Shown here piece after piece: positions 43,401 through 52,462 of a stretch of 64,000 bases of DNA. How positions within the stretch are numbered: the first letter of the stretch is position 1; each line of letters begins with the position of its first letter. Source of the stretch: Leishmania infantum JPCM5 (taxonomy: Eukaryota > Euglenozoa > Kinetoplastea > Trypanosomatida > Trypanosomatidae); the NCBI RefSeq assembly GCF_000002875.2, contig NC_009414.2:349001-413000 (forward strand). The letters are read 5' to 3'. Below the pieces are notes generated by a model. It was given only the letters and a program-made list of their open reading frames with translations, ran no database searches and was not told the DNA's origin. Position numbers and translations under genes: made by a program.

Positions 43401-46284
43401 GCTGCTGCTGCTGTCCTCTATCTTGTCTGTGGGGCGCTTGCTGGGTGACATGTTTGCTCGCGCTGCAAAGGGCTTCGAAGCATGCAACCCTGTGAGGGCT
43501 CCATCCACGACGGGGCTCGAGATGCTGCGCCACTTCGCGACCGAGTATGCTTCTGCCTCACTGGCGGCGTTGGCGTGGCTGTCGCAGCACGCCGCCGACA
43601 CACAGCTGCTTCGGGAAGAGGGTCTCGTGTCACTACGTCTCCACGAAGCCGAGCGCGCGCTGCTCTGTTCTGCGTCGGCGTCACCGGCCTCGTCGCGGCA
43701 TGGTGGGCTGGTAAGGCACCGATTGAGTTCCGGCAAGGGCCCAGCGTTTCGACTCTGTTCTTACACTAAGGAGTCACATCAGCGCTTCTCTCGGGACGAC
43801 GGCACAACTGTTGTAGGGAAGTCGGTGCTTCAAGCACCCCTGCGAGGGAAGGTGAATGTGCGCGTCGAGCACGCGGCTGTGATGAACGCGTTCATGGTGC
43901 ACCTCGAGTGGACGACGACGATGTCGGCGGCAGCCTGCGATGCACCCCCGCCAGCACTCTTCCCGGACGTCCACGCAGCAGTGGAGCTGCCTTTTCTCCT
44001 ACTTGTCTTTGTGGTCGCAGAGGACGTGGGCGGCACTGCACATGACTCTGCGGACTCTTCATGGACGAGCGACGATAGGAGTCTCAGAGGCCCTCGTGGC
44101 GTTGGTGGGTGCGCAGTGCGCCTGTACCAGGTGACGCCTTTCACCTGGCGCCTGAGCGCTGCCGCCTGCACTTCCAACGGCTTCGTGGCCCGCACGACCC
44201 AATTGCTGATGCATGCACTGGATCTGGTGGCGCGACAGCCGGATGTCTTCGAGGGGTTTCACCTGCAGGCTGTCACGGGTCTTGGCAGCGGCGCAACTAC
44301 CACGGCGGCCGCCAGCGCACGCCCACGAACAACGCTGAAGCGCACTCGCGGTCGCCGGTGCGGCACTGGCTGTGCCGATGGCGCTGCAGAGGGGGGTGCA
44401 TCTGCCACTGCTGTATCGAGCAAAAACGGGGCACTAGGCGCGGACACTGCCGCTGTGCGGCGCAACAGGGCCCAGCCTCGCGCAGGCAAGAGGCGAAGAA
44501 CGGGCGTGGACGACAACGACGACGGCCGCAGCGAAGGCAGCGAGACGTCTAGGGTCGATGAAGACGGCACAATCGACTCGGAGGCCGATGATGACGATGC
44601 GAGCACCCTAATGCTTCATGTGGGGTCGAGCCGCGGCTTTCGAGCCGCCGCCGCTGCGGCGTCGCCACCAGACAGCGGCCCTGCGCGCCGCCGGCGACCC
44701 GGCAGTGGCTTTCACAAGAGCTCGAGCAACACATCTCTGTCGGTGTTTGACACGGCGCGCGTCATGCCCGTGGTTGTGTTTCGCCAAGATGCTGCCGCTC
44801 CGCTGCTGGAGGTGGAAGTGAGCCAAGCAAGTCAGCTGGCCGCGCAGCTCGCGGCGTTCGGTAGAAGGGCAACGAGGAGTGCCGGCAGAAACGCCAATGA
44901 ACAAGATGAGGCACAGGAGGAGGCGTCGCGCGTGTTGTGCACATTGCTCGATCACTGGATCGGCTTCAGCTCACTGCACGCGGCGGCACCGCACTATGTT
45001 GCAAACTTGCAAGCCCGCCAACGGCACGGCGCTCTCACGCTGACCACGCAACTGGGCAGCTTGTCGTCTCACACAGGGGCGCTGACGGAGCGTTGCGTCC
45101 TTTACGCCTACGCGGACTTGCTGCGAAGTCTGTGGCGAGAACTGGCGCATCTTTCTGAATCCTCCCCACACTCTACGGAGACTTCTCCTTCGGCGTCCTC
45201 GCCCCTCACCAGATTCGTGTCGGTGGCTGCACTGCGTGCTCATGTGCTGGACCCTGTGCGCGTTGCGGCGGCTATTGAAGCTGCCATCGCCGAGTACGCG
45301 CGACAGGACATCGAGTGCCGGAAACGTCTACTGGCTGCGAAACGGTATGCGGCGGCTCAGTGGGCCTCGGAGGAGGCCGAGGAGAACGAGAAGGAAGGCG
45401 GCGCCGGCAACACTGGCGGCGCGCGGCGGAGTAAGCCAAAGAAGCAGACGCAGCAGCAGCAGCGGCAGCGTCTAGAGGAGGAGGTGTCGACCGAGGCTGC
45501 GGCGCGGGCCACGTGGGCGTCACTCGCCATGCAGACGAAGGCTCTCGTCCGCACGTTCTACGCGGAGGTGCTGGGGGCGTTTCCTCTTGCATCGCCACCG
45601 CTGCCGGCAGATAACCAGCCTCGCACGATACATGCAGAGGTGAAGAGTGGCTCTTTCTGTGGGGCGTCAGGAGGGAATGCGTTGCCATGGGGCGTGCCCA
45701 ATTCTTGGGACCTTGCTGCCTCAGAGAAGCGTGCAGCCTTCCTGTCTTGTCTCCGAGGTTTCCTGCAGTCTGTGGAGGTCGAGGAGGAGGGGCCGCCGCC
45801 GCCGCGACGTGGTGACACGACAGCTCCTACCTTCTCGCCAGCTTTTCGACTGCAACTGGCCGGCGCATCCGCCGACAAAGTCTTCTCGCTGCAGACGTTG
45901 CCCTCCTCTTTAAAGTCACGACAGTGGCGTGCAACCGGCGCAGGTGCTGCGGCGGACCTGGACGTCACGGTTGCCCAGCTGGCCGAGACGTGTGTGGCGC
46001 AGCTGTCATGCACTCCTCCGCACTCGTGTCTCCGCTTAGCCGACGCCACTTCTGCAAACGCGCAGAGAGGAAAGAAGAGAGTTGACAAGGTGGTTCCGTG
46101 GCCGGCGGCGGGCGACGATGCAGCGGCACAACGAGCTGCTCAGCTACTGCTTGTCAGCGACGCTCTCCTGTTGCCGTGCGGCAAGAGAGCGTCGGCGGCT
46201 TCCGCGCATCGTCAGGCGACCGCTGCCAAACTTGCGCTGCCGTTGGCGCAGCTGATGATGAACGCGGAAGCCGTGCTACACTGA
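40483..46284 (+). CDS. Large protein of unknown function, 1933 residues
   Basis: No family recognised. More ordered, hydrophobic-patterned stretches are at about residues 1-75, 420-560, 660-720 and 735-1130, and again at 1130-1260, 1420-1640 and 1680-1930. They are separated by Ser/Ala/Thr/Pro-rich or acidic insertions, for example EDEEEGGGGDG near 206-216. A basic cluster (AGKRRRTG) followed by an Asp/Glu-rich segment near residues 1335-1375 looks like a nuclear localisation signal beside an acidic linker. There are no signal peptide and no membrane helices. The size, alternating ordered and disordered parts and NLS-like cluster would suit a nuclear scaffold subunit, but this is only an inference. 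The ATG at 40483 opens the frame directly after a pyrimidine-rich region. Confidence 0.88.
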   Translation: MHAEASLTFLFHPRTDTWVSEAHLRVDVEAVDGHCGGEHGGAAGQAVGGRDALSSSATSSCTLLIYVARHHTLRRVFVQEEKGDGATDAFSDEAPGATSVSPSPADVALGFPCEGCTLPRRIEVQRYTWQPCHQPIRHLSAGDGETMRLSNDLDKRRHRSRGEKATALMHRLGETEVNSVDAGSSPCSHIHLFSSSGTGLLEDMVEDEEEGGGGDGLVLHFDSSPPSSSSPPFAPRVEAAVDDVAPPDLVKGANNATATAATPNALRLPAHDGTTAAPRIPGAAPESSTQTPLRTAATESVEASLSGAPRRLLLLRPGTEGEPCSLSTASSTAVPPAAPLSSALSSARGSRVLRISTAAAAKSDTLLAEPAQEAPHTPLPACAVTTTTAATEATRSTLKVPAPTRSTIPISASETAGTPEPREWQPFLLSFAYPVCSTDATTTAQKPPPLLSAPVAMKGRRTVAVHLEFIAVAVGETTSHPDAASIAVHCSRGSVASCGWSSQCFSTNVLSPDVDVHDTMHRASHGYSVIIGDASLASRCFMCPLVAAVLPGDSGRCYDATCKLPTNGGTGEVRAGPLLDVWVRAVSGRQPSAQQRGHRNAREFLSSMTEVVLKDQPRPQQGAAKLEGATRDEGTCRVPAKPSSSSESSQPLFTTVFTASWLSQLCCVFTPCRLATSPYRHPHTGDVRRPRPARRSLWPSSRSPSLVWVATQVTQDCIVTRPRCLTGSTSSPPLRASEPKGKVRYYWLRSDPRQSDALHRYLCRVFACWASATSAPLSTSSPRLCASQCTASDVVAASTLLDIVVTKANPPTLSLRGGAVGTASAVLVAYETLHAAELELEAEDAAEAPSAASATPLVAGAERRRLSPSALRARVAITAAVLQHLMWGAVEWSDTSCKGEASKDAAVERKAVSDPERTPSTPSPPGEQHVVHLEEVTSRLVRAARALAVHWVCGSPSLLRNAPASLMDFLTEELLLLSSILSVGRLLGDMFARAAKGFEACNPVRAPSTTGLEMLRHFATEYASASLAALAWLSQHAADTQLLREEGLVSLRLHEAERALLCSASASPASSRHGGLVRHRLSSGKGPAFRLCSYTKESHQRFSRDDGTTVVGKSVLQAPLRGKVNVRVEHAAVMNAFMVHLEWTTTMSAAACDAPPPALFPDVHAAVELPFLLLVFVVAEDVGGTAHDSADSSWTSDDRSLRGPRGVGGCAVRLYQVTPFTWRLSAAACTSNGFVARTTQLLMHALDLVARQPDVFEGFHLQAVTGLGSGATTTAAASARPRTTLKRTRGRRCGTGCADGAAEGGASATAVSSKNGALGADTAAVRRNRAQPRAGKRRRTGVDDNDDGRSEGSETSRVDEDGTIDSEADDDDASTLMLHVGSSRGFRAAAAAASPPDSGPARRRRPGSGFHKSSSNTSLSVFDTARVMPVVVFRQDAAAPLLEVEVSQASQLAAQLAAFGRRATRSAGRNANEQDEAQEEASRVLCTLLDHWIGFSSLHAAAPHYVANLQARQRHGALTLTTQLGSLSSHTGALTERCVLYAYADLLRSLWRELAHLSESSPHSTETSPSASSPLTRFVSVAALRAHVLDPVRVAAAIEAAIAEYARQDIECRKRLLAAKRYAAAQWASEEAEENEKEGGAGNTGGARRSKPKKQTQQQQRQRLEEEVSTEAAARATWASLAMQTKALVRTFYAEVLGAFPLASPPLPADNQPRTIHAEVKSGSFCGASGGNALPWGVPNSWDLAASEKRAAFLSCLRGFLQSVEVEEEGPPPPRRGDTTAPTFSPAFRLQLAGASADKVFSLQTLPSSLKSRQWRATGAGAAADLDVTVAQLAETCVAQLSCTPPHSCLRLADATSANAQRGKKRVDKVVPWPAAGDDAAAQRAAQLLLVSDALLLPCGKRASAASAHRQATAAKLALPLAQLMMNAEAVLH

Positions 46285-47591
46285 GCCCCACGCTCCTACG
46301 CTTGTGAAGGAACGTCTGCCCCTTATTTGTATGTCTTTTTGGCGATCATCTTCCTCGCACGGGACAACGCCGAAAAGCGACTTGCGGCTTACAGACAAAC
46401 CGAGGGACGGTGTCCCCATAGCGCGCTAGAACCACCCGAGACGTTTAGCGCGGCTTGTCTGCTTTCTCGCGCATTCGAGCTGGGCAGATGAGCAGTAGGC
46501 AGATGGTGCAACGACTGCCACCCCTCCCCTCCTCCTCTCTACTGCTCGATGGTGATGGCGTGGGCAGGAGACGAAACAGCACGCCTGCGCATCCGCGCCC
46601 ATTCATGCACACCAGACACACACGGAAAGGCGTGGACATGTGTGGCCGCTTTCACCCATATATGTGCTTGTGTCTATGTCTGTGCCTCGTAAGAACCGGC
46701 GCGTCCACAACTCTTCCTCTACGCTCTTCACCTCTTCTTCCCCTTCTCACCGATCAAGGCCGACGCCGCCACGCACCCGCCTGCACAAATAAAAGCACAG
46801 TGTGACATAGAGAGCCATCGCCCACTCAAGGCGCCGTCGGAGCGTTTCAGCGACAAGGAAGTGAGAGCAGGAGCGCCTCCGCGGCCCCGCACGCACCAAA
46901 GAGGACAACGCGAGACGCGTTACGCGGAACGCCACGTCCCCGTGCTTCCTTGCACACACGTCGTTGTGTGCACGCTTGCGTCTGTGTCCAAAAAGGCACC
47001 CCGCCGCGTTTTCTGTCGAAACCCTCCCCCTCCCCCTTACTCTCTCTCTGCCCCCGCCGTCTCATCATCCGACATTATTCTCCATCGTCGTCTTTCTCCC
47101 GCCTCTCCGTCTTTTCCGCTTGGCCCCCCCCCCCCCCGTGTCTTGTGCCTTATTGTCTCTCCTGTCTTCTCGCACGTCTGTCTCTCCGTCCATCCCTCTC
47201 CCTCTGCGTGCACTCGATTGGGTCTCTGTCTGTGTGCACAGACATATCTATCTATATACCTAGATATACATCTAGGTATCTAATGCATATATACATACAT
47301 ATATATGTTTGCGTATGTATGTGTGTGTGTGTTGCGTGTGCCGGTGCACTCTGGTTTTGCGCTTTCCCTCCTTCCTCGTTTTCGTTTTCGGTCTTCACCT
47401 CTCTCTCTTTCTCCCGTGCTTCTTTGTGTTGCACTTCTTCTGGTGTGTGTCACTGACTAGCGTGCGTCTGCGTGCCGCCTCACTTTCGCTTCCTGTGTGT
47501 GGGCGCGCATCGACTTCTTCGGCTTCTATCTGGGCTACGCCTGCTTTCTATTTAACACCAGCGCACCCGTTAGCGTTTAACGCGCCTGCGC
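46285..47591. other. Spacer before the DHHC palmitoyltransferase gene
   Basis: A 1.3-kb non-coding stretch. It holds pyrimidine-rich DNA at 47020-47120, a C run near 47127-47139, a perfect 10-base inverted repeat at 47256-47279 inside an AT microsatellite, and GT repeats. Pyrimidine-rich sequence continues to about 47530. No gene was seen. Confidence 0.7.
47256..47279. other. Perfect inverted repeat (10-base arms, 4-base loop)
   Basis: ATACCTAGAT, then ATAC, then ATCTAGGTAT. The arms are exactly complementary. It lies in AT-rich simple sequence about 310 bases upstream of the palmitoyltransferase start, so it may be chance in repetitive DNA. Confidence 0.8.
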
Positions 47592-49640
47592 ATGTCGCAG
47601 TCACCCAATGCTGAGTGCCTGTACTCCCCCGTGGACGGCGAGGGCATGAAGCGGCTGTCGACCGCCACCTCGGTTCACAGGAACACCAGAGCAACCTCTC
47701 AGCGCCCTGCTCCTCCGGTGAATCCGAACGGCTCGGCGGCGTCCCCGCACCGCAGCCCGCTGACCTTGGTAGGTGCTCCGCGGCCAGGCGAGTCGAAGCC
47801 AGCGGCTGCCACCTCCGAAACCCATCCTCAGTGCGCCGCTGCCTCTCTCGGAGAATCGGCCTACGACATGGACGCTGGAGACGAGCTGCCCGCCTTCGGC
47901 TACCGCGGCGGCACGTCGACGGGCCTGAGGAAGAAGTGCCAAGGTAACGCGGCGCGCGAGTACCCGGTGGAGGGAACAGGGGACGGGGTACTGAACCCGT
48001 TGCGTTGCGAGGGCGGCAGCGACAGCGGAAGCAATGGTGCCAGCGGCAAGGTGAGGGATGGGGCGGCTATCGGCGGTGCTATCGCGGCTGACGACGGGCA
48101 GGCCACGTCGCTGTCCGCTACCGAGTCCGTGAAGGAGAACGGCAAGCCGCTCTTCTCCCTCTCAAACATCCCCGTTCCCACGACGGCGGAGGAGTACTAC
48201 GCGCGCGTGGCCGAGATCGATCACGTGCGCTGCGGCCTCGGCCAGGAGCTGGAGGGCGACGCGAAAGACATCTACGGCCCCACGTGGCCCTTCTCACGCC
48301 GCATGATTGCCTCGAGGGTGTTCGGCACGAAGGAGTGCCCGGCGCCGAACTGCGACAAGAAGACAAACATCCAAGCTGTGACCGGTCCGCGGGCTTGGGC
48401 GCTCCTCTTTATCTACGGCATCCTCATTGTTTACCCGGTTTTCACAACCGTCGCCTACGCTGGCGAGAGCGGATGGCAGTGCATCATCGTTTTGTGGCTG
48501 CTCTCCGGCCTCACCATCGTCTTTGTGACGCTCTGCGCCTTCACAAACCCTGGCATTGTGCCGCGCCGTCGGCTGAGGAATGTGACAGACCGTGGCGACA
48601 TTCTCATTGTGCGCGTCCCGGCGCCGAACGCGCAGGCGGTGCTCGATAAGCTGCAAGAGCTGCCCGAGAGAATGGGGCAGCCTCCAGCGGTGAAGTGCGG
48701 CAATGGTGGCAGCGGAGAAGCCGCCAACGCCTCTGCCTACACCGCCGAGGCTCTCCGCAGCGCTGTCGCGGACGGTGACCTCCCAGCCAGCGTTTTCAAC
48801 CACAAGCGATCAACCATGTACTCGATGGAGCGGTACTTTGAGACAGATACAGGCCGCATAGTGCTGTATAACCCTCGCCTGAGCGAGTCCGACCTGGCTG
48901 TGCCCACGCTGGAGTTCCCGATCCTTTTCTGCAGAACCTGCCAGATCGCCAAGGGACCGCGCACGCACCACTGCAAGGTGTGCGACAACTGTGTGGATGA
49001 GATGGACCACCACTGTCCGTGGACGAACTGTTGCATCGGCCGGAACAACTACCCGTACTTCTTCGGCTCGCTCTTCTTCCTGCATTTCATGGTCCTCTAC
49101 GCCATCCTCTACAACTTTGCTCAGGGCATCCGTCTCAGCTACCTGCACCCGGCGTGGGACGTGCGGCGTTTCCTGCGCTATGTGTACGGCATGCCCATAA
49201 TCGTGTACATCAGCTTCTTCGTTCTCGGCCTCTTTTTCTTTCCGCTGATGCTGGGCCACTTATACATGACGTGCCGCGGCCTGACGACTGCCGAGATGCT
49301 CAAGCAAAAGTGGAAGAGGTCCGAGTACTTTGGTGGCATCAATCCCTGGTCACAGAAGCACTGGTACCAGAACATCTACGCCCGTCTGCTTCAGCGCTGG
49401 CCGGCGGCGCAGGAGGACCCGCTGCGTTGGCTGAACTCGCGCTACTACTACGGCGTCACCGTCGCCGCGGCGGTGGAGGATCAGAAGGTAGACTGGCTTC
49501 TCGCTCTGCCACCAGAAGAGCGGAAGAAGGTGGAGGAGAACGACGCTGCTGCACGAGAGGCTGGCGCGAAGATACGGGAGGAGCAGGAAGCGGAGATTGT
49601 GCGGGCAGCCATGGAGAAGCGCGGCTTTCACGTTGCGTGA
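47592..49640 (+). CDS. DHHC-type protein S-palmitoyltransferase
   Basis: A 682-residue integral membrane enzyme that transfers palmitate from CoA to protein cysteines. The N-terminal ~230 residues are a low-complexity cytosolic tail. Two membrane helices follow (ALLFIYGILIVYPVFTTVA and IIVLWLLSGLTIVFVTLCA). The cysteine-rich domain reads FCRTCQIAKGPRTHHC and CDNC, then DHHC at 472-475 with catalytic C475 and the CCIGRNNYPYF extension. Two more helices (FGSLFFLHFMVLYAILYNF and VYISFFVLGLFFFPLML) precede the TTxE motif (LTTAEM). The NPWSQKHWYQNI segment corresponds to the C-terminal conserved region of the family. The long loop between helix 2 and the cysteine-rich domain (about 150 residues) is larger than usual. 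The C-terminal tail is charged and helical. The start is the first ATG of a GC-rich frame. Confidence 0.96.
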   Translation: MSQSPNAECLYSPVDGEGMKRLSTATSVHRNTRATSQRPAPPVNPNGSAASPHRSPLTLVGAPRPGESKPAAATSETHPQCAAASLGESAYDMDAGDELPAFGYRGGTSTGLRKKCQGNAAREYPVEGTGDGVLNPLRCEGGSDSGSNGASGKVRDGAAIGGAIAADDGQATSLSATESVKENGKPLFSLSNIPVPTTAEEYYARVAEIDHVRCGLGQELEGDAKDIYGPTWPFSRRMIASRVFGTKECPAPNCDKKTNIQAVTGPRAWALLFIYGILIVYPVFTTVAYAGESGWQCIIVLWLLSGLTIVFVTLCAFTNPGIVPRRRLRNVTDRGDILIVRVPAPNAQAVLDKLQELPERMGQPPAVKCGNGGSGEAANASAYTAEALRSAVADGDLPASVFNHKRSTMYSMERYFETDTGRIVLYNPRLSESDLAVPTLEFPILFCRTCQIAKGPRTHHCKVCDNCVDEMDHHCPWTNCCIGRNNYPYFFGSLFFLHFMVLYAILYNFAQGIRLSYLHPAWDVRRFLRYVYGMPIIVYISFFVLGLFFFPLMLGHLYMTCRGLTTAEMLKQKWKRSEYFGGINPWSQKHWYQNIYARLLQRWPAAQEDPLRWLNSRYYYGVTVAAAVEDQKVDWLLALPPEERKKVEENDAAAREAGAKIREEQEAEIVRAAMEKRGFHVA

Positions 49641-50648
49641 CGCCGTGGACGCTGACAACAACGCCGGAATCAGTGCGGAGGAAAGCTCTTGTCAGGGATT
49701 CGAGAGCGCGGGATTCGAGTGCCTTCTACCACCATAGCTGGAGGGCGCTCGCGTTACCGTTCTCGCCATTTGTGCGTTGCTTGGATTTCTCCTTGTGCGG
49801 AGTCGAGCTTATCTAGAGGCGCGGCTGTTTCGCTGCGGCAGATATCTGAGCCGCGACGAGACGGAAACATTTGAGGAGGGGAGGGGCGGAGGGGCGGAGG
49901 GGCAAGGAGCGGCGCCACCTGGATGCTGGTCCGGCCTTTCCCCCTCCCCCGCTTCCATCCTCCCTCTCTGTATTTCTTCTGCTCCATATTAGCTGCTTTT
50001 AATGTGCGTTTTCTTTTTTTTTTTTCGTGGAGGCTTTCCTGACTTCCACGTGCATACACGTCATCGCATGGTGCATGCGTATGTAGTATGTGCGCATGTA
50101 GGTATTCTTTTTTTTTTCAAATTGGCCAGGCCGCGTTTCGCCTCCCCACCCTTCGCTTCTTTTTCGGTTTCGTTATCGGCTTCTCACACATGTTTCCGCA
50201 GCGCACCCCTACCTTGTGTTTTTCATTTTTTTCGAAAGTCCGTGACAGGTCGGCCGTCCTCGTTGTTGTTGTCGCACCTCCTTTTCGCTTCCTTACCTTC
50301 TGTCTCACTGCGCAGCCGTTTCGTTTCGCCCGCGTACATGTGCATGTACGCCCGCATCGGTTCCATGCGGCTCCTCACTTCATGCCGTCTTTTGTGTGTG
50401 TGCCCCCTTTTTTGTGGTTCCGAGCACTCCGCTCTCGCGTGCCTGCAGATGGTGTTTTGTGTTATAGGGGAGGCCTGCCTCACCTCTCCCCTTCCCGGTC
50501 CATCTTATATATATTGCTGGTTTTCCTCCACGGTTGCAGCACAAAGAAGGAAAGACAAACCAGCCGCAGCCATTGATTAGGGTGATGATGATAGGAGCGC
50601 ACCACATCGACAGCGTCGATATGCCTGATGCGCCCCTCCCCCTTTCCC

Positions 50649-50655
<7 letters not shown>

Positions 50656-50680
<25 letters not shown>

Positions 50681-50681
50681 G
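50656..50681. repeat. (CA)n microsatellite
   Basis: An uninterrupted CA dinucleotide run of about 13 units in the 3' region of the palmitoyltransferase gene. A similar run lies at about 55438-55463. Confidence 0.9.
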
Positions 50682-51797
50682 CTACAGCGGCGAAGCGGGA
50701 CCTTCGTTTTTTTTATTTCGTTTAACCTTTCTTTCCTGCTCGTGCTAAGATAGTCGTGGTGTTCTTTACGACATTGCCCCGGTGTTGGACTTTCCATGTC
50801 GTGGCTCTTTCAGGATCTGTTTCTCTCTATCTTTGGCTCATGTGTACATCACTTCATCGCCATCATGTGTCTTACTGCTTTCTCCCTCCTCGTCTCACCT
50901 GACCCTTTTTTTTTCGCCTTTTCGTTTGTTTTTCTCTTTTTGGTTTGCCATACTTATGTTGTGCATTCCATCCACGACATCAGATGGCCATCTCGCGTTG
51001 CCTTCTCTGTGCCCTTCGGTCGTTCTCCATTGTTGTCATGTATGTTTCTAATCAGGCGCGTCATCTTGTGCGGTCGACGTCGTGCACGGGCATTTAATCC
51101 AGCCGAAGAAAACGCGAAAAAGTGAGCGGTGTGGCAGGAGATGCCACGATGCCTGCATCGGAAGGACTCTTTCGCTCCTCCGGCCCCGCCCTCCCTATTG
51201 GCTCGTGCACGTGGCGCACGTGAACAATATGTGCGCGCCTGCGCTGCCGACCACTGTGCTGCGTCTCTCTTCCCTCGCAGCGGTGCACTGCGCGGCAGAG
51301 ACGAGAGTTAAAGCGATGCGTAAGCCTCTGTTCGGTGCGCGCTCGGCCCTTCTCTTTCATGGCGCTTGATCCCCTTCTCCGCGTCTTCTGGGCATCTACA
51401 CCCGATCGCAACGTCCCCATTCGCCTCCCCCACCACAAACACACGTACACATGCACACGCACGCGCACATGCACACTGGCACCGGTGTGCCACACCTGCG
51501 AGCCTATGCTTATCGCCCAAGAGGAGGCGCCCGCACTTCAAAACTCCGATACAGGACAGGTGTGACATTGCCGCACATTCAGCGACATCGGCTCCTCCTC
51601 TTCTGTGTCGTGCATTGAGCGCATCTGCGCAGCGCTCCTCCTCCGCGCGGTGCGTCAGCAGGGCGCTCACACCCCTTAGCGACTTCAAAAAAGCCCTCGC
51701 GCCTTGTTGTGATTGTCGCTGCCCACGCATGATCTAATAGGCACTCTTAGACTTTCACACAAGTACACACAGACTCACACATACGCACACACACACA

Positions 51798-51798
51798 C

Positions 51799-51830
<32 letters not shown>

Positions 51831-51832
51831 GT
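51798..51832. repeat. (TA)n microsatellite
   Basis: A TA-rich dinucleotide run following a CA run, about 130 bases upstream of the TMEM107-like start codon. Confidence 0.9.
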
Positions 51833-51961
51833 ATATCCCTGCTGCAACTCACCCCCCTGCATACCTCTGACAAGAAGGACAAGGCAACAGAGGGAAGAAA
51901 AAAGGGGAGGGGTGGCAGACGGACTTGATCGTAGCAGCTCCTCCATCCTCGCCATTCAAAC

Positions 51962-52462
51962 ATGCCAATCATTTTGCACGAGGTCCACGCCTTTCGGCGA
52001 TGCACCGCACCGTATCTCCCACTCATCTTCCGCAACTGGAATCGACTGGTGCTGGTGCCGTACCGCTTAGCGATGTGGTGCGTGCACTTTAGTACCCTGA
52101 TCTGTGTTACACGAGGCAGCGATCGCATGATTCGCGTCTCCTCCCTGGCGCGCGGCTGCGCGGAGGCGGATTACGTCTTCCTGCGACAGGTCACAAACCT
52201 GTGCCTTGCCACCAGCTTCCTCTGCTTGTTCTTCAACCTTTGGGGCGTCTTGACAACTCGCACGCTTCGCTTCGGTGTCGACAACTGGTTTCAGGGCTCC
52301 TGCCATTGCGCGGCGGCGGTGCTGTTGATCGTGTCGTGGCAGGCCACCGTGCACGTCGCGCGCATCTGGCAGGTATTTTACATCTTTTCCATCATCCCCA
52401 CCGGCATCGAGGCCATCACGCTGGCGCACTCCTACTGGAGAGGGATGGAATTCTTTTGGTAG
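51962..52462 (+). CDS. TMEM107-like four-pass membrane protein (ciliary transition zone)
   Basis: A 166-residue protein with four hydrophobic segments at about residues 34-51, 77-97, 112-130 and 135-156. The blocks resemble animal TMEM107 in order and spacing. LVPYRLAMWCVHFSTLI matches its LVPSRFLTLLAHLVVVI. GVDNWFQGSCHCAAAVLL matches the segment before helix 3 that ends in GAHCSASVAL. WQVFYIFSIIPTGIEAITL matches YWYIFVFCSALPAVTEMAL. The length is close to the animal protein (140 residues). TMEM107 is part of the MKS module at the transition zone of cilia, so placement at the base of the flagellum is a reasonable inference. Recognition is by eye and the identity is modest. The ATG at 51962 is the first codon of the conserved frame. 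Confidence 0.8.
   Translation: MPIILHEVHAFRRCTAPYLPLIFRNWNRLVLVPYRLAMWCVHFSTLICVTRGSDRMIRVSSLARGCAEADYVFLRQVTNLCLATSFLCLFFNLWGVLTTRTLRFGVDNWFQGSCHCAAAVLLIVSWQATVHVARIWQVFYIFSIIPTGIEAITLAHSYWRGMEFFW

Larger units (their letters stand above)
49641..51961. other. Spacer between the DHHC and TMEM107-like genes
   Basis: A 2.3-kb non-coding stretch. A short GGGATTCGAG duplication lies at 49696-49720, a GGGGCGGA duplication near 49883-49900, T-runs at 50010-50025 and 50107-50120, a CA run near 50656-50681 and a TA microsatellite at 51798-51832. Open frames are composition-driven, and no gene was seen. Confidence 0.7.
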
